The translations under genes were made by a program, and so were the position numbers. Below, piece after piece: positions 25,704-34,260 of a stretch of 64,000 nt of DNA. The DNA comes from Acidobacteriota bacterium (GTDB lineage: Bacteria > Acidobacteriota > Terriglobia > Acidiferrales > UBA7541). Position 1 is the first letter of the stretch, and the number at the start of each line of letters is the position of its first letter. The stretch is from the NCBI GenBank assembly GCA_013289695.1, contig JABCZK010000014.1, forward strand, positions 1 to 64,000, read 5' to 3'. A model generated the notes under the pieces. The model ran no database searches. It had not been told where the DNA came from and saw nothing but the letters and a program-made list of their open reading frames with translations.

Positions 25704-27812
25704 CTAACCCAAACGCACAACGTCGAAATTCAACTGGCCGCGCCACTCCGCGCCGGCGGCCAATTCCAGCGGCCAGACCGCAACGATTTGCGAGCCCTGA
25801 TAAATGCGCTCGAACCCTTCTTCGGATTCGGAGACCGTTTCGATGGGCGTGATCCAGAATTCCTGCGCGCGCGGGGCCGTGAGCGTGACGCTGACGCCTT
25901 GCCATTCATCCACAACGCGCAAAATCGAACCGGGTGCGGCCGCGGACCAGCGCAACGGATGGCGCTCCCCGGCAAATTCAAAATAGCGGTCGTGCGAGGA
26001 CGGCGCGAGGAAATTCAGAACAGCTTCGATGCCGACGTAAACAGAGGCGGCGCCGGATGCCGCGCGGCGCAGCGTGACGCCGCACAGGATTCCGAATCCC
26101 GCGGCGCTATTCGCAAACGAAAACGTCTTTTCGGCCGGCCAATCCACGCTCGCTTCCGAGGCGAGAGTCGCATGCGTGGGAGACACTTTCATCGCGCGAT
26201 AGCTTCCAGCGGCAAGCGCAGCATCTTCGGCCAATTGTGCCGTGCCGCAATCCGGTTGTTTCTTCTCGCGACTGAAAAGCAGCAAGCGAAAACAGTGCCG
26301 CGCCCAGCGATCGTAATTGAGCCAGCGATCCAGGCCCGCTTCCTTCGCACGTGTTTGCTCGTGAATGGATTGCGCGCCGTGCGCCGCAGCGGCCGGCAAA
26401 TTCTTGAGCTTCGCGTGGTAGGGCTCCGGGCGGCGCGCCAACGAATTCACCAGCGCGGCGTGGGACTGGCGGCAATCGAGCGCCGAAATCGTGGCGCCGT
26501 CCGCGGGACAGAGCACCGCAGCGTAGCGGTCCGAAGTGAAATAAATTTCCACATGGCCGTCGGAGTCGAAGTCCAGCCTGGCGACGTTCTGGTAATGGCC
26601 GGTAGCGTTCGCCAGCGAATCGGCAATCGCTTCGGCCTGAATCAACGAGCGCCACAGCTCCGTGCGCAGGTGCGGCGAATAGAGGCCGCCGAAAACGCCG
26701 TGCCAGTAGGGATCGTTGCACTGGCCACGCAGCGTCAGGGTGCGGGCCTGGTCGCGCGCATCGCGGAACGCTTGGGCCGGGTGAGGGTGATCGTAGAGCT
26801 TCCGAACTTTTTGCGAGACGTGCAGCATTTTCTTGTGCAGCAGATTCGATTCGCCGTACTTGGAGAAGAAATTGCGCCAAATGCCGCCGCGCAGGAATGG
26901 AAGCATTTCCGTGCGCGACGCAAATTCGGTGGCCAGCGCGTGATAACGATTCCGCGCGGGAGTCGGGAGCGCCCACTCCATCATTTCGGTATAGGAAGCG
27001 GTGGGAAGATCGGCGCGTCCGAGCGGAGGGCGCGAGGAAACTGCCGCACCCGGCGTCGCGGTTTCCAGCCAATCCGAATTCTGTTCGAGCGCGACGAAAA
27101 GATTTTCCAGCCAGCCGTCCGTGTAGCAAAGTTTATTGGTTCCGGGCCACACGCCGAATTTTTCCAGGTCGTCACCCATGGCCGCGAAGCCATCGGGATG
27201 CTCCTTCGCGCAAGCGCGCAAAAAATCGATGGTGTCCGCGGGAGCGCGAAATGGCAGCAGGTAGCGCAGCGCTTTTAGTCCGGGCAGCACCTTCACGGAA
27301 TGGCCCTGATCCTCGGCGAGATAGTATCCGAAAAGCTGATCGAGCTCGAAGCCGGCGCCGAGAAAATGATTGTCGTCCACCAGCGTGTATTCCACGCCAG
27401 AGGGCGCGAGGGATGAAGGCAATTGCGGCTCCCACACGCGTTCGGCGAGCCACGCCCCGCGCGGGCGCGCGCCAAAATGCTTTTCGGCGTAGTCTGCGAG
27501 GCGCGTGATCTGCTCGTGGCGGTCTTCCGGCGGAATGGCAATCAAGATCGGCTCGTAAAATCCGCCGCCGGCAATTTCCACCTGGCCGCGTCGCGCCAGC
27601 ATGCGCAGCAAATCGAAATATTCGGGATGGGCGTGTTCGATCCATCCCAGCAGCGAGCCGGTGTAATGCAAGCCCATGCGGATCGCAGGATGGCGCGCGA
27701 GCGTCTGAACGAAAGGCAAATAAGATTGTGCGTAGGCACGCTCAATCACGTCATCAAAATTTCCAACCGGCTGATGCGCGTGGATGAGAAGGACAAACTG
27801 GAATTTCGCCAC
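25704..27812 (-). CDS. Glycoside hydrolase family 57 protein (alpha-amylase / 4-alpha-glucanotransferase type)
   Basis: 702 residues from a GTG start. The N-terminal catalytic barrel has LLIHAHQPVGNF, the nucleophile Glu124 in WLAERVWEP and the acid/base Asp in GDDLEKFGVWP (about 214), followed by a helical region and a beta-rich C-terminal domain (about 400-702), as in Thermococcus-type 4-alpha-glucanotransferases. It acts on alpha-glucans, probably cytosolic because no signal peptide is present. A promoter with good spacing lies upstream. Exact activity (amylase or transferase) is not decided. Confidence 0.92.
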   Translation of the reverse strand: MAKFQFVLLIHAHQPVGNFDDVIERAYAQSYLPFVQTLARHPAIRMGLHYTGSLLGWIEHAHPEYFDLLRMLARRGQVEIAGGGFYEPILIAIPPEDRHEQITRLADYAEKHFGARPRGAWLAERVWEPQLPSSLAPSGVEYTLVDDNHFLGAGFELDQLFGYYLAEDQGHSVKVLPGLKALRYLLPFRAPADTIDFLRACAKEHPDGFAAMGDDLEKFGVWPGTNKLCYTDGWLENLFVALEQNSDWLETATPGAAVSSRPPLGRADLPTASYTEMMEWALPTPARNRYHALATEFASRTEMLPFLRGGIWRNFFSKYGESNLLHKKMLHVSQKVRKLYDHPHPAQAFRDARDQARTLTLRGQCNDPYWHGVFGGLYSPHLRTELWRSLIQAEAIADSLANATGHYQNVARLDFDSDGHVEIYFTSDRYAAVLCPADGATISALDCRQSHAALVNSLARRPEPYHAKLKNLPAAAAHGAQSIHEQTRAKEAGLDRWLNYDRWARHCFRLLLFSREKKQPDCGTAQLAEDAALAAGSYRAMKVSPTHATLASEASVDWPAEKTFSFANSAAGFGILCGVTLRRAASGAASVYVGIEAVLNFLAPSSHDRYFEFAGERHPLRWSAAAPGSILRVVDEWQGVSVTLTAPRAQEFWITPIETVSESEEGFERIYQGSQIVAVWPLELAAGAEWRGQLNFDVVRLG

Positions 27813-27837
27813 TCAGGGCCTCGCTGAAGCATCAACA

Positions 27838-27866
27838 GGATAACCCGAATGCGCGGGAGTTCTCAA
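27838..27866 (-). promoter_or_regulatory. Candidate promoter of the GH57 gene
   Basis: On the minus strand TTGAGA (27861-27866) and TTATCC (27838-27843) are 17 bp apart, 26 bp before the GTG start. Confidence 0.5.
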
Positions 27867-27986
27867 ACGCACTTCGGCGGGTTTCCCTCGCAGTAAATTA
27901 ATAGGTTTGGTGCGAGGAAATTGAGCGGCGGAAGTTTTGGCTTTGCGCGCGGGTCCTAAGAGTCACTGTGACACCCGCAAAATCGG

Positions 27987-28070
27987 TACTGCAGCGGCTG
28001 CAGCCGCGCTCGTTTTGTGCAGTTTATGTCGTGGCTGAAGCCACGACCCACCAAGATTCTCGAGTCGCCA
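27987..28070 (+). repeat. Dispersed palindromic repeat, copy B
   Basis: Same element as at 2597: ACTGCAGCGGCTGCAGCCG, then TTTATGTCGTGGCTGAAGCC with arms GTCGTGGCT (28028-28036) and AGCCACGAC (28039-28047). Similarity continues through AAGATTCTCGAGTCGCC, which matches copy C. It lies between two minus-strand genes, just downstream of the B3/B4 gene. Confidence 0.8.
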
Positions 28071-28080
28071 CACCGACACT

Positions 28081-28734
28081 TCAGGCCGCGCAAATCACCG
28101 TGCGGACGTCCGACGCACTGGCGTATTGCGTCAGCCGCTCCTTCAGACGTGTCATCGCCAGATTGAGCGACGCATCCGACACGCGAGCCGGGGCGTAAAT
28201 CACGATCATGACTTCCTTGGCGGGTTCCGTGATCATGCTGCGCGTGGAATCGCTGATGGGGCTGCCAAAAGGGCCTGCAGGATCGGCCAGGACCGGCCGG
28301 CCCTCCAGGTGCCAGGTTTGTTTGCCGATTCCTTCGTATTTTTCACCGGCGGCGCCGTGACGCAACGCCACCGGCGGATTAATTTTCGAGCGATCGTAGC
28401 AGCCATACGGCCAGCCGGTTTCGAGCGAGCCGAGATTGCCAATGTCCACTACATTCGAAACGCGGTAGAGGCCCTTGCCCTGCACCACGCGACGCAACAG
28501 CGCTTCCGACGAGGGGCGATATTTCGAAGGGTCCATACCCCATTCGCGAAACATGGCGCGCACCGCGCGAACAGGTTCGGCTTCGGCGAGACTCTCCACC
28601 GTAAATTCGGCGCGCTTGCGGGTGCAGACCTCGTCCATCAATTCCGCGAGGTCGGGATGCACCAATACGACGCTCGCGCCATCGGTTTCGGCGACGCCCA
28701 GCTTCACCCCCGGCAGTGCGATCTTAATTTCCAT
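28081..28734 (-). CDS. B3/B4 tRNA-binding-domain protein
   Basis: 217 residues from the ATG at 28734 (a TTG at 28785 would add 17 less typical residues). It corresponds to the B3/B4 domain of the phenylalanyl-tRNA synthetase beta chain as a free-standing protein: YRPSSEALLRRVVQGKGLYRVSNVVDIGN, LRHGAAGEKYEGIG, and a late DSTRSMITEPAKEVMIVIYAP. Such proteins are thought to hydrolyse misacylated tRNA or related substrates. It is transcribed away from the DUF309 gene with a short shared upstream region. Confidence 0.88.
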   Translation of the reverse strand: MEIKIALPGVKLGVAETDGASVVLVHPDLAELMDEVCTRKRAEFTVESLAEAEPVRAVRAMFREWGMDPSKYRPSSEALLRRVVQGKGLYRVSNVVDIGNLGSLETGWPYGCYDRSKINPPVALRHGAAGEKYEGIGKQTWHLEGRPVLADPAGPFGSPISDSTRSMITEPAKEVMIVIYAPARVSDASLNLAMTRLKERLTQYASASDVRTVICAA

Positions 28735-28802
28735 GAGATTCGCTGTTCCCGGGCTGCTATGATGACATGCAACCAAGAATTTCAAAGAAATTCTAACGGG
28801 AA

Positions 28803-29231
28803 ATGAGCCGGCGCGCGATGAAATCCAGCGAAAAGGAAGAAAAATTCGAGCGCGGGCTACGGCACTTCAACGCGCGAGAGTTTTTTGAAGCCCACGAAGT
28901 GTGGGAAGAAGTCTGGCTGGTTGAGGACGAGCCGGAAAAGACCTTTCTGCAAGGAATCATACAGATTGCTGCGGGGTTTCATCACTACCGGCGCGGCAAT
29001 AGCGACGGCGCAGAAACACTACTGGCAGCTGGAATCGTTAAAATTACGCGGTTCCCTGCCGGCCACCGCGGCCTCGCGATCCATGACCTGCGCGAAGAAG
29101 CGAAATTGTGGGCGCGGGCGCTGGGTGAATTGCAGCTCCCCGGAGACGAAAGGCTGCCCGCGATTCGGCGATTGGATAGCCCTGACTCTGCGGCTGAAAT
29201 ACGCCCGAAAGTTGAAACGGACAAAAAATAA
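28803..29231 (+). CDS. DUF309-family protein
   Basis: 142 residues, mostly helical. The family motifs are clear: FNAREFFEAHEVWEEVWL, then FLQGIIQIAAGFHHYRRGN with conserved His, and GAETLLAAG. The function of DUF309 is unknown; conserved His/Glu residues suggest metal or nucleotide binding. It is divergent from the B3/B4 gene and converges on the SulP transporter. Confidence 0.9.
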   Translation: MSRRAMKSSEKEEKFERGLRHFNAREFFEAHEVWEEVWLVEDEPEKTFLQGIIQIAAGFHHYRRGNSDGAETLLAAGIVKITRFPAGHRGLAIHDLREEAKLWARALGELQLPGDERLPAIRRLDSPDSAAEIRPKVETDKK

Positions 29232-29242
29232 GAGTCCGCAGC

Positions 29243-30952
29243 TCATCTGCTGCGGGCTGGCAATTCCTCATCCACCTGCGTTACCGCCGATCCTTGGTCG
29301 ATGCGCAGCGACCAAAGCTTCCTGGCCTGCTGCAACGCCTCGCTGACACTCGCGCAAATATTTTCTGCGCCCACGTGCTGTTCGAACTCCGCGTCGCGCA
29401 TGATTTCCGCCGGTTGTTGACGTCCGCCGCAAAGCAGCAGCACACGGCCGGATTTGTGCACGACCTCCGCCAGATTCTCGAGCGCTTGCAAGCCCGTGCC
29501 GTCCAGGGCAGTCATGTTGCGCAAACGCAGAATCACAATAGGAGGTAGGTCTGGAATGCGCTCGATGACCACATTGATTTTATCGGTAGCGCCGAAGAGA
29601 AACGGCCCGTGAATGCGGAAGATGGCCACATACGGAGGAATTTCCTTGTGCTGCAGAATATGGGCGTGGCCTTCCTGCAAGTATTGTTCGGTGACTTCGG
29701 AAACGGTGGTGGTCTCGGTTACTTTGCGAATGTAGACGAGCGCCGCAAGAATCATGCCCGCTTCGACGGCGACGGTGAGATCGGCGAAAACCGTGAGAAA
29801 GAAAGTGACCAGCCAGGTGCCGATCTCCAGCGGCGAAAGCTTCAGCAGCTCTGGAATTTCGCGCCACTCGCCCATATGGTAAGAAACGACCAGCAAAATG
29901 GCGGAGAGCACCGCCAACGGAACAAACCGCGCCAGCGGCGCGGCAAACAGGATGATCGCGAGCAGAGTGAGCGCGTGAATGATTCCCGCCACCGGCGTTT
30001 TTGCGCCCGAGCGAATATTTGTGGCCGTGCGGGCAATCGCGCCGGTAGCCGGAAGTCCGCCGAAGAGCGGCGAAAAAATATTGGCGACGCCCTGGGCCAC
30101 GAGCTCCACATTGGGATTGTGCTTGGTGGCGCTCATGCGGTCTGAAACGACGGCGGACATCAGCGATTCGATGGCTCCGAGCATGGCGACGGTAATCGCC
30201 GGCGAAACCAGCGGCCGCAGCAAATCGAAATGAAACTGCGGAACCTGAAGATGTGGCAGGCCCGATGGAATTCCCCCAAATCGCGTGCCGATGGTTTCCA
30301 CCGGAAGCCTGAAAATCACCACCAGGGCGGTTCCCAGGAAAAGCGCGACGATGTATCCGGGAACTTTTTTCACGTAGCGCATGAACACGATGATGAGCGC
30401 CAGTGAACAAACCGCGAGCCCGGTCGCGACCGGCGAGAGCGTGCGAAAATTAAGCACGAGGGTTTCAATGCGCGCCGCGAATTCGCCGGGCACTTTTTCG
30501 ATTTGCAGACCGAAGAAATCTTTGATCTGGGTGCTGGCGATGATCACCGCGATGCCGTTGGTAAATCCGACGACCACCGGGCGCGGAATAAATTTCACGG
30601 CGCTGCCCAGTCCGGTGATGCCCAGGATTACGAGCATCACTCCGGCCATGAGCGTGCACATGTACAGCCCGTCCATCCCGTATTTCATGACGATGCCGTA
30701 CACCACCACGACGAACGCGCCGGTAGGCCCTCCGATCTGCGTGGTGGAACCACCGAGCGCGGAAACGAGGAAGCCTGCGATAATGGCAGTGTACAAACCG
30801 GCCTGCGGTGGTACACCTGAGGCGATGGCGAAGGCCATCGCCAGCGGCAAGGCGACCAGTCCGACGGTGATACCCGCAATCAAATCGGCGACGAATGTGC
30901 GGCCGGTGTAGTTCCGCAGGCACTGAACCGATTTTGGGAGCCAGTCTTTCAT
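29243..30952 (-). CDS. SulP-family inorganic anion transporter with STAS domain
   Basis: 569 residues. About twelve membrane segments include the SulP signature region IGGPTGAFVVVVYGI and the later VAQGVANIFSPLFGGLPATGAIARTATNIRSGA; the C-terminal STAS domain (about 440-569) contains MTALDGTGLQALENL. It imports sulfate, bicarbonate or a related anion across the inner membrane. The ATG at 30952 is the family-like start; 53 codons upstream in frame look non-coding. It lies downstream of the cupredoxin gene. Confidence 0.93.
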   Translation of the reverse strand: MKDWLPKSVQCLRNYTGRTFVADLIAGITVGLVALPLAMAFAIASGVPPQAGLYTAIIAGFLVSALGGSTTQIGGPTGAFVVVVYGIVMKYGMDGLYMCTLMAGVMLVILGITGLGSAVKFIPRPVVVGFTNGIAVIIASTQIKDFFGLQIEKVPGEFAARIETLVLNFRTLSPVATGLAVCSLALIIVFMRYVKKVPGYIVALFLGTALVVIFRLPVETIGTRFGGIPSGLPHLQVPQFHFDLLRPLVSPAITVAMLGAIESLMSAVVSDRMSATKHNPNVELVAQGVANIFSPLFGGLPATGAIARTATNIRSGAKTPVAGIIHALTLLAIILFAAPLARFVPLAVLSAILLVVSYHMGEWREIPELLKLSPLEIGTWLVTFFLTVFADLTVAVEAGMILAALVYIRKVTETTTVSEVTEQYLQEGHAHILQHKEIPPYVAIFRIHGPFLFGATDKINVVIERIPDLPPIVILRLRNMTALDGTGLQALENLAEVVHKSGRVLLLCGGRQQPAEIMRDAEFEQHVGAENICASVSEALQQARKLWSLRIDQGSAVTQVDEELPARSR

Positions 30953-31169
30953 TGATGCGAATTCGCTGCTCTTTCTAGTCTTGGACGCGCACGCTGGAAA
31001 GCTATCGCGGTTTGCGACGCGCAGGGGGTCACGAGCCGCATGCACGACACTGCATTCAGTATCGCGCACACGGCTGCGAACTCTACAGAAATTGATTCTG
31101 GAAGTGACCAAGACAACAAAGCCGCTCGCTGAGGATTCGCGCGAAGGGGCGCGCTGAGCCGTTCGTTGT

Positions 31170-31643
31170 TTAGGGTTCGACCATAATCTGGCCCTTCATA
31201 CGCTTGTGGCCTGTGCCGCAAGATTTGCAGCACTGAAACGAATACGTCCCGGGTTCGGTGGCTTCGATATCCACCGGCACCGATTCGCCCTTCTTCAATT
31301 TCCAGCAATCTTCGCCGAAAATAAAGGCCAGGCCCGGGGGCGTGTTGACTTTCGCGCCGTCCGGAAACGCGCTGATGTGCAGCCCATGCGTGCGGTCGGA
31401 CGAAATGACTCGCAGTTGGACTTTCTCGCCGACTTTGAGGTGAATCAGCGCGGGATCGAACTCGAAATCCTTGGCGGCCATGGCGATGATTCGCGGAGGC
31501 TGCTCCACCGACCGTTGCGGCTTTTCTTTCGGGGGCTTCTCATCCTGCGTTGATCGGGCGGAACTATGCACGGGACCAGGGACGACAAATCCAAGCACAG
31601 CAGCTGTGGCTAGTAGTGCGGCGAAACGAAAGTCAGATTTCAA
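31170..31643 (-). CDS. Secreted CuA-type cupredoxin
   Basis: 157 residues: a signal peptide (about 1-28), a charged Pro/Lys linker, then a cupredoxin domain from about 52. It carries the full binuclear CuA pattern Cys138-x3-Cys142-x3-His146-x2-Met149 (QCCKSCGTGHKRM), with an upstream His86 or His89 in THGLHIS. CuA centres accept electrons in cytochrome c oxidase subunit II and nitrous oxide reductase, but this protein lacks COX2 membrane helices. A periplasmic electron carrier or copper chaperone is inferred. It is monocistronic or leads into the SulP gene 217 bp downstream. Confidence 0.85.
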   Translation of the reverse strand: MKSDFRFAALLATAAVLGFVVPGPVHSSARSTQDEKPPKEKPQRSVEQPPRIIAMAAKDFEFDPALIHLKVGEKVQLRVISSDRTHGLHISAFPDGAKVNTPPGLAFIFGEDCWKLKKGESVPVDIEATEPGTYSFQCCKSCGTGHKRMKGQIMVEP

Positions 31644-31832
31644 GTCGGTGTCTCCTGTCGAACTTGCAATTTGCGTCAGCGCCGATCATTCTAACAGTGA
31701 ATTCCGCGACTGCCGAATTCGGAAAAGTTGACACCCCGGCAACTGTGTAGCACGCTAGTTTAGCGAGCCGTGGCAACTACCGCCCGAATGCAGCATCCAA
31801 GAAGCAGTGACTGGCGCGACAGGAGAACATCA

Positions 31833-32141
31833 ATGCCGCTTGACCGAGAACAGATTCTAGCCGCTGCGCGGCAGTGTTTTGACCCGGAAATTCCCATCAA
31901 TATTGTGGACCTGGGCCTGATTTACGACGTGCAATACGACGACGCCGGAAACGTGACCGTTAAAATGACGTTGACGACGCAGGGCTGCCCATCAGCACAA
32001 GCGATTCCAGAGCAAGTGCGCGCGCGCGTAGCGGCGATCGAAGAAGTGCGTGACGTGAAAGTGGAAATCGTGTGGGAGCCGGCGTGGAATCCGAGCATGA
32101 TCAGCCCTAGCGGGCGGCAAGTCCTGGGACTGGAAGTCTAA
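31833..32141 (+). CDS. MIP18/DUF59-family protein (SufT-like)
   Basis: 102 residues from the ATG at 31833, with AGGAG 7 nt upstream. Family motifs are DPEIPINIVDLGLIYDV and TLTTQGCPSAQAIP with the conserved Cys. These proteins help mature iron-sulfur clusters or act as SufT; an Fe-S ferredoxin gene faces it convergently. No suf genes are in the window. Confidence 0.92.
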   Translation: MPLDREQILAAARQCFDPEIPINIVDLGLIYDVQYDDAGNVTVKMTLTTQGCPSAQAIPEQVRARVAAIEEVRDVKVEIVWEPAWNPSMISPSGRQVLGLEV

Positions 32142-32151
32142 GTCCGCCACC

Positions 32152-32189
32152 AAAAAAGACAGCGCGGCGGATGCACATATCCGTCGCGC
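32152..32189 (-). terminator. Intrinsic terminator of the ferredoxin gene
   Basis: An 11-bp stem with one wobble pair (32162-32172 with 32179-32189, loop 6) is followed on the minus strand by TTTTTT (32152-32157). It has no T-run on the plus side, so it serves the minus-strand ferredoxin. Confidence 0.8.
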
Positions 32190-32238
32190 CGAAAAATACA
32201 CCGCCCAAGCCGCAGCGCGGTGGCCCGCGCTCGAACGG

Positions 32239-32508
32239 CTAGGCTTTCTTGTTAGTGTACCAATCCGCGTTGATGGGCGTGAAGTTGGCCCACTTCTCCG
32301 GCAAATCTTCCAGCGCGAAAATAGCTGTTACCGGGCATACCGGCACGCAAGCCCCGCAATCAATACATTCCACGGGACTGATGTATAGCTGCGTTTCGGC
32401 TTCGAAGTCCGCCTCATCCTTGCGCGGGTGGATGCAATCCACCGGGCAGACGTCCACGCAGGCTGTATCTTTTGTTCCGATGCAAGGTTCGGCAATTACG
32501 TACGCCAT
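32239..32508 (-). CDS. 7Fe-type dicluster ferredoxin
   Basis: 89 residues with cysteines at 9, 17, 21, 25, 48, 51, 54 and 58. The first cluster motif is C-x7-C-x3-C-P with Thr instead of the second Cys of a 4Fe set, which fits a [3Fe-4S] plus [4Fe-4S] ferredoxin of the Azotobacter FdI/Thermus type; the second motif is CIDCGACVPVCP. It is a cytosolic one-electron carrier. The C-terminal tail PEKWANFTPINADWY is typical. Confidence 0.93.
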   Translation of the reverse strand: MAYVIAEPCIGTKDTACVDVCPVDCIHPRKDEADFEAETQLYISPVECIDCGACVPVCPVTAIFALEDLPEKWANFTPINADWYTNKKA

Positions 32509-32837
32509 TTCGAGTTCTCCTCGAAGAAGAGGGTTTAAAACGGTTTAGCCTGGGATGCTGCTCCAAGACCCCGCCTCAATTTTTATATCACCAAAGGCAG
32601 GCCGGTACAAGCGCTTGCCCGCACCTGCGGTGGGTCGCGCCGCCGGAAATATCGACTTGGCAGGAATCCAATTGTCTGGAAACGCTTTTTCCACTGGCTA
32701 AAGTCCCGCCGCTAGGGTAACCAGTGCGCGCAGCGTGACATTGCTCGTTTGCGGCCCGCGAGTATTTGCAACACTCGATCGAACGGAACATAGAAGTAGC
32801 GGGAAGTTTAACCTATGACTCCTCGGCATGGAGGTGA

Positions 32838-33005
32838 ACCCTGTCACCAGGGCCTGCGGATGAAGAACCGAAAATTGTGTTCGAGTATCGCATCTTGCAT
32901 TACATGCCCAACCGGCTGCGGGATGAGTGGGTGAATACCGGTGTGATTCTGAAGGAATTGCACGGTTCGCGGCAGGCCATAAGCTTGATCGAAGAGGCTT
33001 CCTAA
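32838..33005 (+). pseudogene. DUF3037-like N-terminal remnant
   Basis: The frame reads PKIVFEYRILHYMPNRLRDE, then WVNTGVILKE and a stop after IEEAS (TAA at 33003). The YRILHYMPN-R-DEWVN-GV pattern matches the start of DUF3037 proteins, which are normally over 100 residues; only about 45 remain and no ATG precedes them. Directly after it, in another frame, the truncated membrane protein begins. Probably the relic of a deletion. Confidence 0.55.
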
Positions 33006-33054
33006 TTCGCGCATCCGCCGGGGCTGGGCGCGGCGGCGGCACGCGGGGATTCGT

Positions 33055-33717
33055 TTGTTCTGCTGGCAGATTTTTTTCATGCCGGCATCGCTGGGAGTCC
33101 TCCTGATCGTCATCGGCATTCCCGTGGCTGGCGGCGCTCTGCTGGGCTGGTTCACGCACGCCGGCAAGCATGTGCTGGGGCTGGTGCTAGGCGGCGTGAC
33201 GCTGTTCCTGCTGCTGATGGTGCTGCTGGTGGTGATCGGAGTCGTCCATGTGATGACCAAGGATTTTGTGGTGCCGCAGATGGCGCTGGAGGATATCAGC
33301 GCGCTGGAAGGCTGGCGCCGGCTGTGGCCGCACCTCGCGGCGGAAGCGGCCGGGTACGCGGGATATATCGGAATGAAAATCGTGCTGGCGATTGGCGCAG
33401 CGATTGTCTTCGGGATTATCTCAGTGATTGCGTTCCTGGTGCTGCTGATTCCTATCGGCGGCGTGGGAGTGCTGGCGGTGCTGGGCGGGAGGGCAGCGGG
33501 ATGGGATTGGAACGCTTATACCATCGCTGTCGCGGTGGTCTGCGGGTGCGTGGCGCTCGCGATGCTGATCTTTGCGATGGCGTTGATTTCCGTGCCGGTG
33601 GTGGTGTTCTTTCCGGCTTACGCGATTTATTTTTTCGCGCCGCGGTATCCGGCGCTCGCGGCGCTGTTGGGGCCGCAACCTGCAGCTGCTGAAGCTCGTC
33701 CAGAGGCGCCCGCTTAG
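33055..33717 (+). CDS. Polytopic membrane protein, probably N-terminally truncated
   Basis: 220 residues from a TTG (the frame is open back to 32989). It has five or six hydrophobic segments, with a conserved-looking loop HVMTKDFVVPQMALEDISALEGWRRLWP before a long re-entrant region and AYAIYFFAPRYPALAALL at the end. This matches the C-terminal two-thirds of a bacterial membrane-protein family of about 300 residues (DUF7544-like). No ribosome site or normal start is visible, and a DUF3037 remnant lies where its N-terminus should be, so it is probably broken. Confidence 0.55.
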   Translation: MFCWQIFFMPASLGVLLIVIGIPVAGGALLGWFTHAGKHVLGLVLGGVTLFLLLMVLLVVIGVVHVMTKDFVVPQMALEDISALEGWRRLWPHLAAEAAGYAGYIGMKIVLAIGAAIVFGIISVIAFLVLLIPIGGVGVLAVLGGRAAGWDWNAYTIAVAVVCGCVALAMLIFAMALISVPVVVFFPAYAIYFFAPRYPALAALLGPQPAAAEARPEAPA

Positions 33718-33728
33718 CCGCGTCGCCT

Positions 33729-34169
33729 CTAAACCTGGCGCGCTGGTTTAAGGGCTTGGGCGACCCGGCTCGGTCGCGGCGCTGGAATTTGCTCGGACGC
33801 CTGCGCAGGCGATGGATGATTCACCTTGGACAGTTTCCCTTTTTCCGCCATGTGTTGCTGTGCCTGCTGCCACGCGGGGATTTCCGGGGACTCCTGGGTC
33901 CAATGCACAACCGCCGCCTCATCGCACCAGTTGAGCAGCTTGGGCATGGCGCGGCGATGCGCGCCGCCGGTACGATAGGCGTTCATCGCCGGCTCGTCTT
34001 GCCAAACAGTCATGGTCCAAAAGACGAACGGTGCGTTGACTAAAAGCCTACCACCGAGAAAACCAGAGCTGCGCTGGACTTGGCGCACGGACTTCGCGGT
34101 GTCCCATAGGAATCCCGCGAGGTAGACAAAGGACCGAACTCGCAAACGCGTCACGGAAATAAATGCCAT
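33729..34169 (-). CDS. Dimeric alpha/beta-barrel (monooxygenase-like, DUF3291-type) protein
   Basis: 146 residues. The first 95 show a ferredoxin-like barrel pattern: FISVTRLRVRSFVYLAGFLW, LGGRLLVNAPFVFWTMTVWQDEPAMNAYRTGGAHRRAM, a layout shared by antibiotic-biosynthesis-monooxygenase-like and DUF3291 proteins. The C-terminal 45 residues are a Pro/Ala-rich tail with low complexity. The substrate is unknown. It lies downstream of the FAD oxidoreductase gene by 91 bp on the same strand. Confidence 0.75.
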   Translation of the reverse strand: MAFISVTRLRVRSFVYLAGFLWDTAKSVRQVQRSSGFLGGRLLVNAPFVFWTMTVWQDEPAMNAYRTGGAHRRAMPKLLNWCDEAAVVHWTQESPEIPAWQQAQQHMAEKGKLSKVNHPSPAQASEQIPAPRPSRVAQALKPARQV

Positions 34170-34260
34170 CTACTCCTCTGGTGGCCTCAGCGCATGAGCT
34201 TACCGGCGGTTTGAGGGAAGCAATCGTCTACGGAATTCATCTTACCGCAATCGTTGCGGC

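Noticed and set aside
25788..27278. A 496-codon plus-strand frame opposite the GH57 gene
   Set aside because: The minus-strand GH57 frame has intact catalytic residues; the plus frame has only compositional openness.
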